Of a stretch of DNA of 64,000 nucleotides, positions 7,598 to 15,097 are shown one piece after another; within the stretch, counting starts at the first letter, position 1, and each line of letters starts with the position of its first letter. Source of the DNA: Lachnoclostridium sp. An196 (GTDB lineage Bacteria; Bacillota; Clostridia; Lachnospirales; Lachnospiraceae); contig NZ_NFJZ01000009.1 of the NCBI RefSeq assembly GCF_002160135.1, positions 1 to 64,000 on the forward strand, read 5' to 3'. The notes under the pieces are model-generated. The model did not search any database. It was not told the DNA's origin and saw only the letters and a program-made list of their open reading frames with translations. The position numbers and the translations under genes are program-made.

Positions 7598-7930
7598 ATG
7601 GATCAGGATTATATCACACGGAGCGAACACGAGGAATTCGCCCGCCGAATGGATTCTGAAAATCAGCGAATCAAAGACGAAAACGAGCGGCAGAACAAGC
7701 GAATTTCGATTGTTGAAGAATCGGTCAGGGAATTTAATAAACTGGCGCTGCAGATCGAACGTCTTGCAACGTCAATCCGGCAAATGGGGGAAGAAATATC
7801 AAAGCAAGGGGAACATCTGGAAAATATCGAATCGAAGCCGGGGAAACGGTGGGAATCCCTGATGACCGGGATAGTCGGGGCGATTGCCGGAGCGGTCGGC
7901 GCTGCAATCGCGGCGGGCTTTTTACACTGA
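7598..7930 (+). CDS. XhlA-like lysis-associated protein
   Basis: A 110-residue protein with a long charged coiled coil (residues 8-85, QRIKDENERQNKRISIVEES) followed by one C-terminal membrane segment (MTGIVGAIAGAVGAAIAAGF). This is the architecture of the haemolysin XhlA family, membrane partners of holins in Bacillus and clostridial phages. It opens the lysis cassette ahead of the holin and endolysin, with a clear GAAAGGAG ribosome site. Confidence 0.75.
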   Translation: MDQDYITRSEHEEFARRMDSENQRIKDENERQNKRISIVEESVREFNKLALQIERLATSIRQMGEEISKQGEHLENIESKPGKRWESLMTGIVGAIAGAVGAAIAAGFLH

Positions 7931-8037
7931 AAACAGGGAACCTAAACAAGTAAGATCACAATATCCGGCGAGGATGACGCGGGGGTTATGTGATAAAGAA
8001 ACAAGGAGAAAACCAAAAAAAGAAAGGACGTGTTTTT

Positions 8038-8445
8038 ATGAATCAGGTAACTATGGAACTTTTAAAATTCGCCGTTATGTTCGTTATGGCGGTCGTTGCG
8101 TATGTCATCCGGCGCGATCTGGTTCCGTTCATCCGGTCAAAAATGACGGCGGATCAGTTGAAAACAGCGCGGGAAATGGCGACAATGTTTGTCTACATGG
8201 CAGAGCAGACATTCGGCGATAAGACGGGAGCGGAGCGAAAGCAGCTTGTAAAGGACGCATTGCGCGAAGCCCTGAAAAGCGCCGGAATCAATATGACAGA
8301 TCAGTTTGTGGACGACATGATTGAAGCGGCGGTTAAGGGAATGAAAATCGCAGAATCTGGCAGCATGATTGAATTTGAAGTTGCGGAAGCGGTTGAGGAC
8401 GAAACGGTCGCAGGGATCCCGGACGCTGCCGAAGGGGGCGTTTGA
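8038..8445 (+). CDS. Phage holin, LLH family
   Basis: A 135-residue protein with one N-terminal membrane helix (LLKFAVMFVMAVVAYVI) and a long helical, charged C-terminal part (MTADQLKTAREMATMFVYMAEQ), as in LLH-type holins. These permeabilise the membrane so the endolysin reaches the wall. The start was set at the ATG after AAAGAAAGGACG rather than at an upstream in-frame start lacking a site. Its stop is one base before the endolysin ATG. Confidence 0.8.
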   Translation: MNQVTMELLKFAVMFVMAVVAYVIRRDLVPFIRSKMTADQLKTAREMATMFVYMAEQTFGDKTGAERKQLVKDALREALKSAGINMTDQFVDDMIEAAVKGMKIAESGSMIEFEVAEAVEDETVAGIPDAAEGGV

Positions 8446-8446
8446 T

Positions 8447-9961
8447 ATGGCGACACAAGCGGAATGTGAGGTTTTTATAAATCAGATCGCGCCGTTATGC
8501 GTAAAGTACGCGGAAGCATACGGATATAAAAATGTGTCCGGGGCGATCGGTATGGCGTGTTTAGAATCCGGCTATGGACTGTCACGTCTGGCGGCGGAAT
8601 TTCATAATTATTTCGGGATGAAATGCGGGACAAAGTGGACGGGCGCGTCCGTGAATATGCGGACAATGGAAGAATACACGCCCGGAACGTTGACGCCCAT
8701 TTCAGACAATTTCCGGGTGTATGACGATATGGAATCCGGCGTCCGGGGATATTATGAATTTCTGGAACTGGCGCGTTATCGGAATGTAAGGGAGCAGGAC
8801 ACGCCGGAAGCCTATCTGTCCGAGATCAAGACGGCAGGATATGCCACGTCGTCAACCTATGTTCAGGACGTTCTGGCGGTCGTTGCGGCGCACAATTTGA
8901 CAGAATGGGACAAATATATGACCGGGCAGGAAAACGCCGCCACGGGGCAGCAGGACGCGCAGAAAGGGGGATATAATATGTATAGCAGACAGAAGGTCGT
9001 TGACTACGCAAACAGTCAGGTGGGGAAAAAGGAATCGGACGGATCCTATAAATCGATCATCGACACATACAACACGCTTCCGACGGATCAGCTTCCGCGA
9101 AAAACGCGTATGCAGTACGGTTGGGCGTGGTGTGCGTGTTTCTGGTCGGCGATTGCGGTCGCGCTGAAATATCTTGCAATCATGCCGATAGAAATTTCCT
9201 GCTATTATCTGATCGAAGCCGCTAAAAAGTTGAAAGTATGGCAGGAAAACGACGCCTATATTCCCGCGCCGGGGGACGCCGTTCTGTATGATTGGGACGA
9301 CAGCGGACAGGGGGATAATACCGGGAATCCGGATCACGTCGGCGCTGTTACATATGTCAACACGGCGTCCGGGTATATGGTCGTGACCGAAGGGAATTAT
9401 GGGAACGCGGTCAAGAAACGGACAATTTCGTTAAATGGTCGGTATATACGCGGGTTCATTACGCCCAAATATGACGACAGCGCGATCGCGGAGCCTGATA
9501 AGACAGGCGGAAAAAGTATTTCGGAAGTCGCCCATGAGGTCATAGCGGGACAGTGGGGCAACGGCGCAGCCCGGAAACGCGATCTGACGGCGGCAGGTTA
9601 TGATTACGACGCTGTTCAGTCCGAAGTCAATCGGATTTTAAACGGCAGCGCGGAGACGGCAAAGAATGAGAATTCCACAGATCAGGCGCAGCCGACGGCG
9701 CGGAAAGTAACGGCGACGTGCTACGCTCACAAATTCGACGGCGGCGTCGCCGGGACATACATCACAACGGCGAATCTGTACTGCAGGAACGACGCCGGGA
9801 CGAATAAAAAGGCGTTGTGCCTGATCCCGGAGGGAACGAAGGTTCAGTGTTACGGATATTATAACGTGTCCGGCGGCGTGAAATGGCTTTACATTCAGTT
9901 TGTAATGGACGGGACACAATACACGGGATTTTCAAGCGCGGCTTATCTGAAAAAAGCGTAA
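8447..9961 (+). CDS. Multidomain endolysin: GH73 glucosaminidase, CHAP, CW_7, SH3b
   Basis: A 504-residue peptidoglycan hydrolase. Residues 8-160 look like a GH73 glucosaminidase (catalytic Glu in ACLESGYGLS, HNYFGMK, late Tyr in YATSSTYV). Residues 180-345 are a CHAP amidase/peptidase (Cys in GWAWCACFWS, His in PDHVGAV, EGNYGN). Residues about 352-398 are a CW_7 wall-binding repeat (EVAHEVIAGQWGNG, LTAAGYDYDAV). Residues about 430-504 form an SH3b-like domain. The start is the ATG one base after the holin stop. Two catalytic activities would cut glycan and peptide parts of the host wall. An internal start between the catalytic domains is described separately. Confidence 0.9.
   Translation: MATQAECEVFINQIAPLCVKYAEAYGYKNVSGAIGMACLESGYGLSRLAAEFHNYFGMKCGTKWTGASVNMRTMEEYTPGTLTPISDNFRVYDDMESGVRGYYEFLELARYRNVREQDTPEAYLSEIKTAGYATSSTYVQDVLAVVAAHNLTEWDKYMTGQENAATGQQDAQKGGYNMYSRQKVVDYANSQVGKKESDGSYKSIIDTYNTLPTDQLPRKTRMQYGWAWCACFWSAIAVALKYLAIMPIEISCYYLIEAAKKLKVWQENDAYIPAPGDAVLYDWDDSGQGDNTGNPDHVGAVTYVNTASGYMVVTEGNYGNAVKKRTISLNGRYIRGFITPKYDDSAIAEPDKTGGKSISEVAHEVIAGQWGNGAARKRDLTAAGYDYDAVQSEVNRILNGSAETAKNENSTDQAQPTARKVTATCYAHKFDGGVAGTYITTANLYCRNDAGTNKKALCLIPEGTKVQCYGYYNVSGGVKWLYIQFVMDGTQYTGFSSAAYLKKA
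8963..8980 (+). promoter_or_regulatory. Internal ribosome site and in-frame ATG inside the endolysin gene
   Basis: AAAGGGGG (8963-8970), a 7-base spacer and ATG (8978-8980), in frame with the endolysin and exactly between the GH73 and CHAP domains. Initiation here would give a 327-residue CHAP-CW_7-SH3b protein. Confidence 0.55.
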
Positions 9962-10048
9962 AGAAAGGAGGGTTCAGCCCGCGAAAGGGCGCGGACATAA
10001 ATTAAAAGCAAACCATTCCTTCAACTGGCGGATAATATGTCACAGATA

Positions 10049-10078
10049 AAGGCGACTGCAAATAGCAGTCGCCTTTTA
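10049..10078 (+). terminator. Rho-independent terminator after the lysis genes
   Basis: AAGGCGACTGC, loop AAATA, GCAGTCGCCTTTT: an 11-bp perfect stem with a T-tract. It ends the phage late transcript. Confidence 0.9.
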
Positions 10079-10084
10079 ATACAA

Positions 10085-10140
10085 AAATACACTCAATGGG
10101 TAAAAAAGAAATTGACAAATACACTCAATGGGTATATTCT
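10085..10140 (+). promoter_or_regulatory. Promoter with two 18-bp direct repeats (operators)
   Basis: AAATACACTCAATGGGTA occurs at 10085-10102 and 10117-10134, start to start 32 bp (about three helical turns). The second copy lies over the spacer of a promoter: TTGACA at 10112-10117, 17 bp, TATTCT at 10135-10140. Each copy is a weak palindrome (ATAC...GTAT). They are likely operators for the small HTH protein encoded just downstream. Confidence 0.65.
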
Positions 10141-10183
10141 TATATAAAGAGCCAAAGAAAACGAAAGGAAAGGGGCGCAGGAT

Positions 10184-10366
10184 ATGACGATTCAGGAAGC
10201 GAGGAAAGAACGCGGATTATCGAGGAAAGCCGTTGCGGAATGGTTGGAAATACCATATCGAACTATATCAAATTGGGAAAATGGCGAACGGCAGTGTCCG
10301 GCATATATTGAAAAGTTGATCGTTGAAAAGATATTGACGTGGCAGACGGGAACGGAAAACGCATAA
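10184..10366 (+). CDS. Small HTH (XRE/Cro-like) regulator, 60 residues
   Basis: A one-domain DNA-binding protein: the helix-turn-helix is ARKERGLSRKAVAEWLEI-PYRTISNWENGER, about residues 5-37, leaving almost no other domain. The start has a GAAAGGGGCG-like site. Placed behind a promoter with two direct-repeat operators and after the lysis operon, it may be a phage regulator controlling itself. Its target is not known. Confidence 0.75.
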   Translation: MTIQEARKERGLSRKAVAEWLEIPYRTISNWENGERQCPAYIEKLIVEKILTWQTGTENA

Positions 10367-10374
10367 AAGAGGGC

Positions 10375-10395
10375 GGGCGGCTATAAAAGCCGCCC
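10375..10395. terminator. Bidirectional stem-loop between convergent genes
   Basis: GGGCGGC, TATAAAA, GCCGCCC, lying between the stop of the small HTH gene and the stop of the convergent exonuclease gene. Confidence 0.6.
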
Positions 10396-10403
10396 TTCGC
10401 CAC

Positions 10404-11399
10404 CTACTGATCCAGAACCATATCATAGAACGCGGATTCAGTTAAAATTTCAAGGTCGTTCCCCTTCAGGATCAGGGCTTCAGCCTTCTTTTGCTTATTG
10501 CTTTTTCCGTCCTTTATGGACGCGCAAAAATCATTGTTGCCGATGACAAGATAATTTGTATGTTTATTTATATTATCGGAGCAGGAGCCGCCGAGATTGA
10601 CGACAAGTTGCATAGCGTCCCGGCGAACCATTTTTTCAAGCGCACCTGTGAAACAGACGTTTTTTCCGAAAAGCGGGTTGTTTTCATCAAAAACCGTCGC
10701 TGTCGCCGTTATATCTTTCGCCGATAGTTTAGTCTTATGAGCGAACGCGGACGAAAGAAAGGCGTCAATGCTGCCGAACTGCCGAAGCGCTTCTTCTTTC
10801 AATCGCAGAAAACATTCGTTGCAAGCCCGGCAATCATCAAGGGATCTATGAGAAGGCGCGGAAGCCTTTAAATGTTTTGCGACGGTAGAAAGTTTATAGT
10901 TATCCAGATCGGGCAGCAGCTTTTTAGAAATCCGCATAACGTCGATAAAATCATTCGAGAGGGGGACGGATTTACACATCATCAAATTATCATATAAGAA
11001 ATTTATATCGAAATTAACATTGTACCCGACGAGCGTTTCACTACCCACGAAATTATAAAAGTCAGAGATCGCGGACGATATGTCCGGGGCAGATTCCAAC
11101 ATTTCATTTGTGATCCCGGTCAACGAAGTTATAAAGTCGTCGATCGGTTCGGTCGGTTTTACAAGTGTGCTGAAGGAATCGGTTTCGGAGCCGGCGCGGT
11201 ACTTGACAGCGGATATTTCAATGATTTCACAGAAACGAACATCAAGCCCGGTTGTTTCGATATCGATCACGATATAATCATCCGGGAATGATACAGAACT
11301 TTTTTTCTTTTCTGGACGCTTGATCGCTTCGGGTTGCCCGGCAACAACGCAGGGACGCCCGTTTTCATCGACGGAAATACTGATATACATATATTGCAC
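10404..11399 (-). CDS. DnaQ-type 3'-5' exonuclease with C-terminal BRCT domain
   Basis: A 331-residue protein. The exonuclease domain (about 42-205) shows the DEDDh motifs: DIETTGLD, then NVNFDINFLYD, then HRSLDDCRA. A BRCT domain follows (about 243-331: NPLFGKNVCFTGALEKM, LGGSCSDNINKHTNYLVIG). Such proteins resemble the proofreading subunit of DNA polymerase III joined to a DNA-end or nick-binding module. It is the only leftward gene in the prophage part and is divergent from an XRE repressor-like gene with a shared operator, so it is an accessory (moron-like) gene. DNA repair or defence functions are possible but unproven. Confidence 0.85.
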   Translation of the reverse strand: MQYMYISISVDENGRPCVVAGQPEAIKRPEKKKSSVSFPDDYIVIDIETTGLDVRFCEIIEISAVKYRAGSETDSFSTLVKPTEPIDDFITSLTGITNEMLESAPDISSAISDFYNFVGSETLVGYNVNFDINFLYDNLMMCKSVPLSNDFIDVMRISKKLLPDLDNYKLSTVAKHLKASAPSHRSLDDCRACNECFLRLKEEALRQFGSIDAFLSSAFAHKTKLSAKDITATATVFDENNPLFGKNVCFTGALEKMVRRDAMQLVVNLGGSCSDNINKHTNYLVIGNNDFCASIKDGKSNKQKKAEALILKGNDLEILTESAFYDMVLDQ

Positions 11400-11455
11400 C
11401 TTCCTTTTTGATATTTTTTAGGTCAGTTTTTGGGGGCTGCTGATCTTTAACACAG

Positions 11456-11505
11456 ATTATCGCATTTAATGTGCTAATGTCAAGAAAAATGCTGAATATT
11501 AGCAC
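11456..11505. promoter_or_regulatory. Divergent control region with inverted-repeat operator
   Basis: On the minus strand TTGACA (11478-11483), 16 bp, GATAAT (11456-11461) is a strong promoter for the exonuclease gene. It overlaps half of an inverted repeat GTGCTAAT (11471-11478) / ATTAGCAC (11498-11505). The repeat lies between the two divergent genes, a natural operator for the XRE protein. Confidence 0.65.
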
Positions 11506-11526
11506 AAAAAGAGGAAATGCGGTAAA

Positions 11527-11778
11527 GTGAAAATATATGATTATGGCGGGAAAAAGAATATATGCGGGAGCAGGATAAAACAGGCGCGGGCGTTGCGGAA
11601 CATTTCGCAGTCTGAACTTGCGGCTAAAATGCAAGTTGAGGGGATCACGATTGAACGGGATAGCATAAGCAGAATTGAGATAGGAACGCGTTTTGTGACT
11701 GATTATGAATTGAAAATATTTGCAAAGGTTTTAAAGGTAAATATCATGTGGTTACTATCTGATGAAGAAACGCCGTGA
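11527..11778 (+). CDS. XRE-family HTH regulator, 83 residues
   Basis: Starts with GTG after a GAGGAAA site. HTH at about residues 15-70: IKQARALRNISQSELAAKMQ, then IERDSISRIEIGTRFVTDYEL, ending in the VNIMWLLSDEE helix common to SinR/Cro-like proteins. It is divergent from the exonuclease gene with an inverted repeat between them, and is probably a repressor of that gene and of itself. It could be the phage repressor, but no second repressor or Cro partner was found beside it. Confidence 0.8.
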   Translation: MKIYDYGGKKNICGSRIKQARALRNISQSELAAKMQVEGITIERDSISRIEIGTRFVTDYELKIFAKVLKVNIMWLLSDEETP

Positions 11779-11804
11779 GGGACGCGCCCGACGGCGTTTC
11801 TTTT
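11767..11804 (+). terminator. Terminator overlapping the stop of the XRE gene
   Basis: GAAACGCCGT, 14-base loop, ACGGCGTTTC then TTTT. The left arm includes the last codons and stop of the XRE gene, so transcription of the following transposase gene would be reduced. Confidence 0.8.
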
Positions 11805-11821
11805 ATGGAGGTAAAACACAT

Positions 11822-12853
11822 ATGAAGAATTTTTCACATATGACATATAACGATCGGCTTCGCCTTGATACTCTTATCAGAGCAGGACACAAACCGAAAG
11901 AAATAGCGGAAATTTTACATAAACACGTCAGCACAATTTACAGAGAGTTAAAACGGGGAAGATATATTCACACGAATAGCGATCTGACAGAGGAAGAACG
12001 ATATAATCCAGACGAAGCGGACAGAAAGGCGCGGGAGAATCTGAAAGAAAAGGGCGCAGGACTGAAAATCGGGAACGATATTAAACTGGCGAACTATCTT
12101 GAAAAATTGGTTTCGGAAGAAAAGTATTCCCCGGACGCTGCACTGGCAAAAGCGCGGGAACATCAGGACGAGTTTTCAACAATGATATGCACAACGACTT
12201 TTTATTCATATATCGAAAAGGGAATATTTTTAAAGCTGACAAATAAGGATCTGCCCGTAAAGAAGAATCAGAAAAAGAAAAAACAAAAAGTGCGTCAATC
12301 ACGCGCAAGCCGCGGGGAGAGCATAGAGAACAGACCGGACGAAATAAATGGGCGCGAAACGTTCGGTCATTGGGAAATGGATACCGTAAAGGGAAAACAG
12401 GGAATAACAAAATCTTGTATGTTGGTTTTGACGGAGCGGAAAACAAGGGCTGAAATTATCGCAAAATTGCCGGATCAAAAATCCGAAAGCGTTATAAGGA
12501 CATTAGACAGAATAGAAAAGAAATGGGGCGATCTGTTTTATCAGGTATTTAAAAGTATAACGGTAGACAATGGATCGGAATTCGCCGACTATGAGGGAAT
12601 GGAGCGTTCCTGCAGAAAAAAGGAAAAGCGGACAACGATATATTACTGTCATCCGTATAGCAGTTACGAGCGGGGAAGCAACGAGAACCAGAACAAAATG
12701 ATCCGCCGCCATATTCCAAAAGGGACGGATATCGACGAAAAGACGGACGAAGATATCGAACGCGTGGAAAACTGGATCAATGAATACCCGCGCCGGAAAT
12801 TGGGCTACTGCAGCAGCCGGGAAATGTTTGAAATGGAGTTAAAAGCAATATAA
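11822..12853 (+). CDS. IS30-family DDE transposase at the prophage end
   Basis: A 343-residue IS30-type transposase. N-terminal HTH (residues 8-40: YNDRLRLDTLIRAGHKPKEI, HVSTIYRELKRG). The catalytic triad is visible in HWEMDTVKG, TVDNGSEF and the late SNENQNKMIRRHIPKG (Glu). Length is usual for the family. The start was set at the ATG after a GGAGG site; the longer frame upstream overlaps the XRE gene. No IS-like terminal inverted repeats were found tight against the gene, and it lies where many prophages carry their integrase. It may be an IS insertion or the phage's own recombinase. Confidence 0.85.
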   Translation: MKNFSHMTYNDRLRLDTLIRAGHKPKEIAEILHKHVSTIYRELKRGRYIHTNSDLTEEERYNPDEADRKARENLKEKGAGLKIGNDIKLANYLEKLVSEEKYSPDAALAKAREHQDEFSTMICTTTFYSYIEKGIFLKLTNKDLPVKKNQKKKKQKVRQSRASRGESIENRPDEINGRETFGHWEMDTVKGKQGITKSCMLVLTERKTRAEIIAKLPDQKSESVIRTLDRIEKKWGDLFYQVFKSITVDNGSEFADYEGMERSCRKKEKRTTIYYCHPYSSYERGSNENQNKMIRRHIPKGTDIDEKTDEDIERVENWINEYPRRKLGYCSSREMFEMELKAI

Positions 12854-12862
12854 TTATTTAAT

Positions 12863-12893
12863 ATGCACAAAAATAGAATGTGTTTTTGTGCAT
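12863..12893. terminator. 11-bp inverted repeat after the transposase gene
   Basis: ATGCACAAAAA, 9-base loop, TTTTTGTGCAT, 10 bases after the stop codon. It could end transcription, with the T-run inside the right arm, or be part of the element end. Confidence 0.5.
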
Positions 12894-12924
12894 TATGTAG
12901 AAAAGAGAAAAAACGAAAATTCTT

Positions 12925-12937
12925 TCGCATTTAATGT
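12925..12937 (+). repeat. 13-bp direct repeat of 11460-11472
   Basis: TCGCATTTAATGT occurs here and in the divergent control region at 11460-11472, flanking the XRE and transposase genes about 1.47 kb apart. A chance 13-mer match over this distance is unlikely but possible. Confidence 0.45.
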
Positions 12938-12974
12938 TGACATTTTTAGTGCTGGATTCGGACGAGCTATTTGG

Positions 12975-13003
12975 TTGAAAAAAATTGGGAATTGTGATAG
13001 AGT
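12975..13003 (+). promoter_or_regulatory. Promoter before pyrH
   Basis: TTGAAA (12975-12980), 17 bp, TAGAGT (12998-13003), about 30 bp before the pyrH start. It would let pyrH be expressed despite separation from rpsB-tsf by the prophage. Confidence 0.6.
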
Positions 13004-13031
13004 AAAAATGACTATACAACCGAGGTGCGAT

Positions 13032-13727
13032 ATGAAACGTGTGCTTTTAAAATTAAGCGGTGAGGCCCTGGCAGGGGATAAACACACCGGGTTTGACGAG
13101 GCGACCTGCCTGAAGGTGGCGGGTCAGGTAAAAAGAATCATGGATGACGGGATCCAGGTAGGGATCGTCATCGGCGGAGGCAATTTCTGGAGGGGACGTA
13201 CAAGTGAGAATATCGACCGTGCGAAATCCGATCAGATCGGTATGCTTGCTACAGTGATGAACTGTATCTATGTCTCGGAGATTTTCCGAAGCACGGGGAT
13301 GAAAACCAGAATCTTTACGCCGTTTACATGCGGCCCTATGGCGGAGATGTTCACGAAGGACGCGGCGATGGAGAGTCTGGAGGCTGGAAAAGCAGTCTTT
13401 TTTGCGGGAGGAACAGGACATCCGTACTTTTCCACGGATACGACCACGACGCTCAGGGCGGTGGAGATCGAAGCGGATGTGATTCTGCTTGCGAAGGCTG
13501 TTGACGGCGTGTATGACAGTGATCCGAAACTGAATCCAGACGCGAAGAAATACGATGAAATTTCCATTCAGTCGGTCATCGACCAGAAGCTTGGCGTGAT
13601 GGATCTGACCGCATCCATCATGTGTATGGAGAACCGTATGCCCATGCTGGTATTCGGGCTGAATGAGGAGGACAGTATTGTCAATACAGTAAACGGAAAA
13701 TTTACAGGAACGAAAATAACGGTATAG
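13032..13727 (+). CDS. pyrH: UMP kinase
   Basis: 231 residues, phosphorylating UMP to UDP with ATP in pyrimidine nucleotide synthesis; a cytoplasmic hexamer. Amino acid kinase motifs: RVLLKLSGEAL at the start, VIGGGNFWRG near residue 50, FFAGGTGHPYFSTDTTT near 130, KAVDGVYDSDP near 155. The start is the ATG after GAGGTGCG; the open frame extends upstream without family similarity. It is first in a run pyrH-frr-uppS-cdsA-dxr-rseP. The usual upstream genes rpsB and tsf are absent, replaced by the prophage end. Confidence 0.97.
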   Translation: MKRVLLKLSGEALAGDKHTGFDEATCLKVAGQVKRIMDDGIQVGIVIGGGNFWRGRTSENIDRAKSDQIGMLATVMNCIYVSEIFRSTGMKTRIFTPFTCGPMAEMFTKDAAMESLEAGKAVFFAGGTGHPYFSTDTTTTLRAVEIEADVILLAKAVDGVYDSDPKLNPDAKKYDEISIQSVIDQKLGVMDLTASIMCMENRMPMLVFGLNEEDSIVNTVNGKFTGTKITV

Positions 13728-13740
13728 GGAGGAACTGAAC

Positions 13741-14295
13741 ATGGAAGAAAGATTACAGCCGTATGAGACCAAGATGGGGAAATCTTACGATGCGCTTCTG
13801 AAGGAGTATGCTTCGATCCGGGCGGGGAGAGCGAATCCGCACGTACTGGACAAGATTCGTGTGGATTATTATGGTACGCCGACGCCGCTGCAGCAGGTAG
13901 GCAATATTTCAGTGCCGGAGGCGAGGGTGATTATGATCCAGCCCTGGGAGAAAAAGATGATCCGTGAGATTGAGAAGGCGATCATGACTTCCGATCTGGG
14001 GATCAATCCTACGAATGACGGCTCATCGATCCGTCTGATATTTCCGGAACTGACGGAGGAACGCCGTAAAGTGCTGGCTAAAGACGTGAAGAAAAAAGGC
14101 GATGAGGCGAAAGTCGCCATCCGCAATATCCGAAGGGACGCCAACGACGCATTTAAGAAAATGAACAAAAATAACGAACTGACCGAGGACGATCAGAAGG
14201 ACCTGGAAGAGAAGATACAGAAACTGACAGACAAGTATGTGAAAGAGATTGATAAGGCGATCGAAGAGAAGACCAAAGAGATCATGACTGTATAA
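13741..14295 (+). CDS. frr: Ribosome recycling factor
   Basis: 184 residues, the full family length. It splits post-termination ribosomes together with EF-G. Recognisable segments: ASIRAGRANPHVLDKIRVDY, TPLQQVGNISVPEAR, ERRKVLAKDVKKKGDEAKVA and NIRRDAND, building the three-helix stem and hinge. GGAGG lies just upstream. It follows pyrH by 13 bases, the standard arrangement. Confidence 0.97.
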   Translation: MEERLQPYETKMGKSYDALLKEYASIRAGRANPHVLDKIRVDYYGTPTPLQQVGNISVPEARVIMIQPWEKKMIREIEKAIMTSDLGINPTNDGSSIRLIFPELTEERRKVLAKDVKKKGDEAKVAIRNIRRDANDAFKKMNKNNELTEDDQKDLEEKIQKLTDKYVKEIDKAIEEKTKEIMTV

Positions 14296-14386
14296 GGTTC
14301 AGTTGGTGGAAGACAGGGCAGGTGCCGGGTGCATCTGCCCGTTTTCCGTAGATTTCCCCGGAAACGGGGCGGAAGGAGATGTGGAA

Positions 14387-15097
14387 ATGAAAATTCCGCA
14401 GCATGTGGCAATTATTCTGGACGGCAATGGAAGATGGGCGAAAGCAAAAGGGATGCCCCGCAATTATGGACATGTGCAGGGCGCGAAAAATGTGGAGCGC
14501 ATTTGTGAAGACGCCTGGAATATGGGAATTAAATATCTGACAGTGTATGCGTTTTCCACTGAGAACTGGAAACGGTCCAAAGATGAGGTGGATGCGCTGA
14601 TGACGCTGCTGCGCAATTATATGAAAACCTGTGTGAAGACTGCGAAAAAGAACCATATGTGTGTACGTGTGATCGGCGACAAGACCGGACTGGCTCCGGA
14701 CATTCAGGAGAGCATCGCAAAACTGGAAAAAGAGTCGGCGAATCAGGACGGCCTGAATTTTACGATCGCGATTAATTACGGCAGCAGAGATGAGATCCGG
14801 CGTGCTGTGCAGAAAATCGTAAAAGAAGGTATTCGTCCGGAAGATATCACGGAGAATGTGATTTCGGATCATCTGGATACGGCGGGGATCCCGGATCCGG
14901 ATCTTCTGATCCGAACCAGCGGGGAACTTCGTCTGTCCAATTATCTGATGTGGCAGCTTGCCTATACGGAATTCTATTTTACGGATGTCCCGTGGCCGGA
15001 TTTCACCAAAGAAGAACTGAAAAAGGCCATTGAGAAATATAATAGTAGAGACCGCCGGTACGGCGGCGTCAAGGAAGAGCCGAAGGAGGAATCCTGA
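14387..15097 (+). CDS. uppS: Undecaprenyl diphosphate synthase (cis-prenyltransferase)
   Basis: 236 residues, making the C55 lipid carrier for cell wall synthesis from isopentenyl and farnesyl diphosphate. Motifs: HVAIILDGNGRWA with the catalytic Asp near residue 12, NWKRSKDEV, INYGSRDEI, DLLIRTSGELRLSNYLMWQ and YFTDVPWPDF. The start is the ATG with AAGGAGATG upstream; the longer frame begins inside the intergenic region. The stop overlaps the cdsA start by one base, indicating translational coupling. Confidence 0.96.
   Translation: MKIPQHVAIILDGNGRWAKAKGMPRNYGHVQGAKNVERICEDAWNMGIKYLTVYAFSTENWKRSKDEVDALMTLLRNYMKTCVKTAKKNHMCVRVIGDKTGLAPDIQESIAKLEKESANQDGLNFTIAINYGSRDEIRRAVQKIVKEGIRPEDITENVISDHLDTAGIPDPDLLIRTSGELRLSNYLMWQLAYTEFYFTDVPWPDFTKEELKKAIEKYNSRDRRYGGVKEEPKEES

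Noticed and set aside
12888-13031. 48 extra codons upstream of pyrH in frame
   Set aside because: UMP kinase starts at KRVLLKLSGEAL in the family; the upstream part contains the promoter and lacks a ribosome site.
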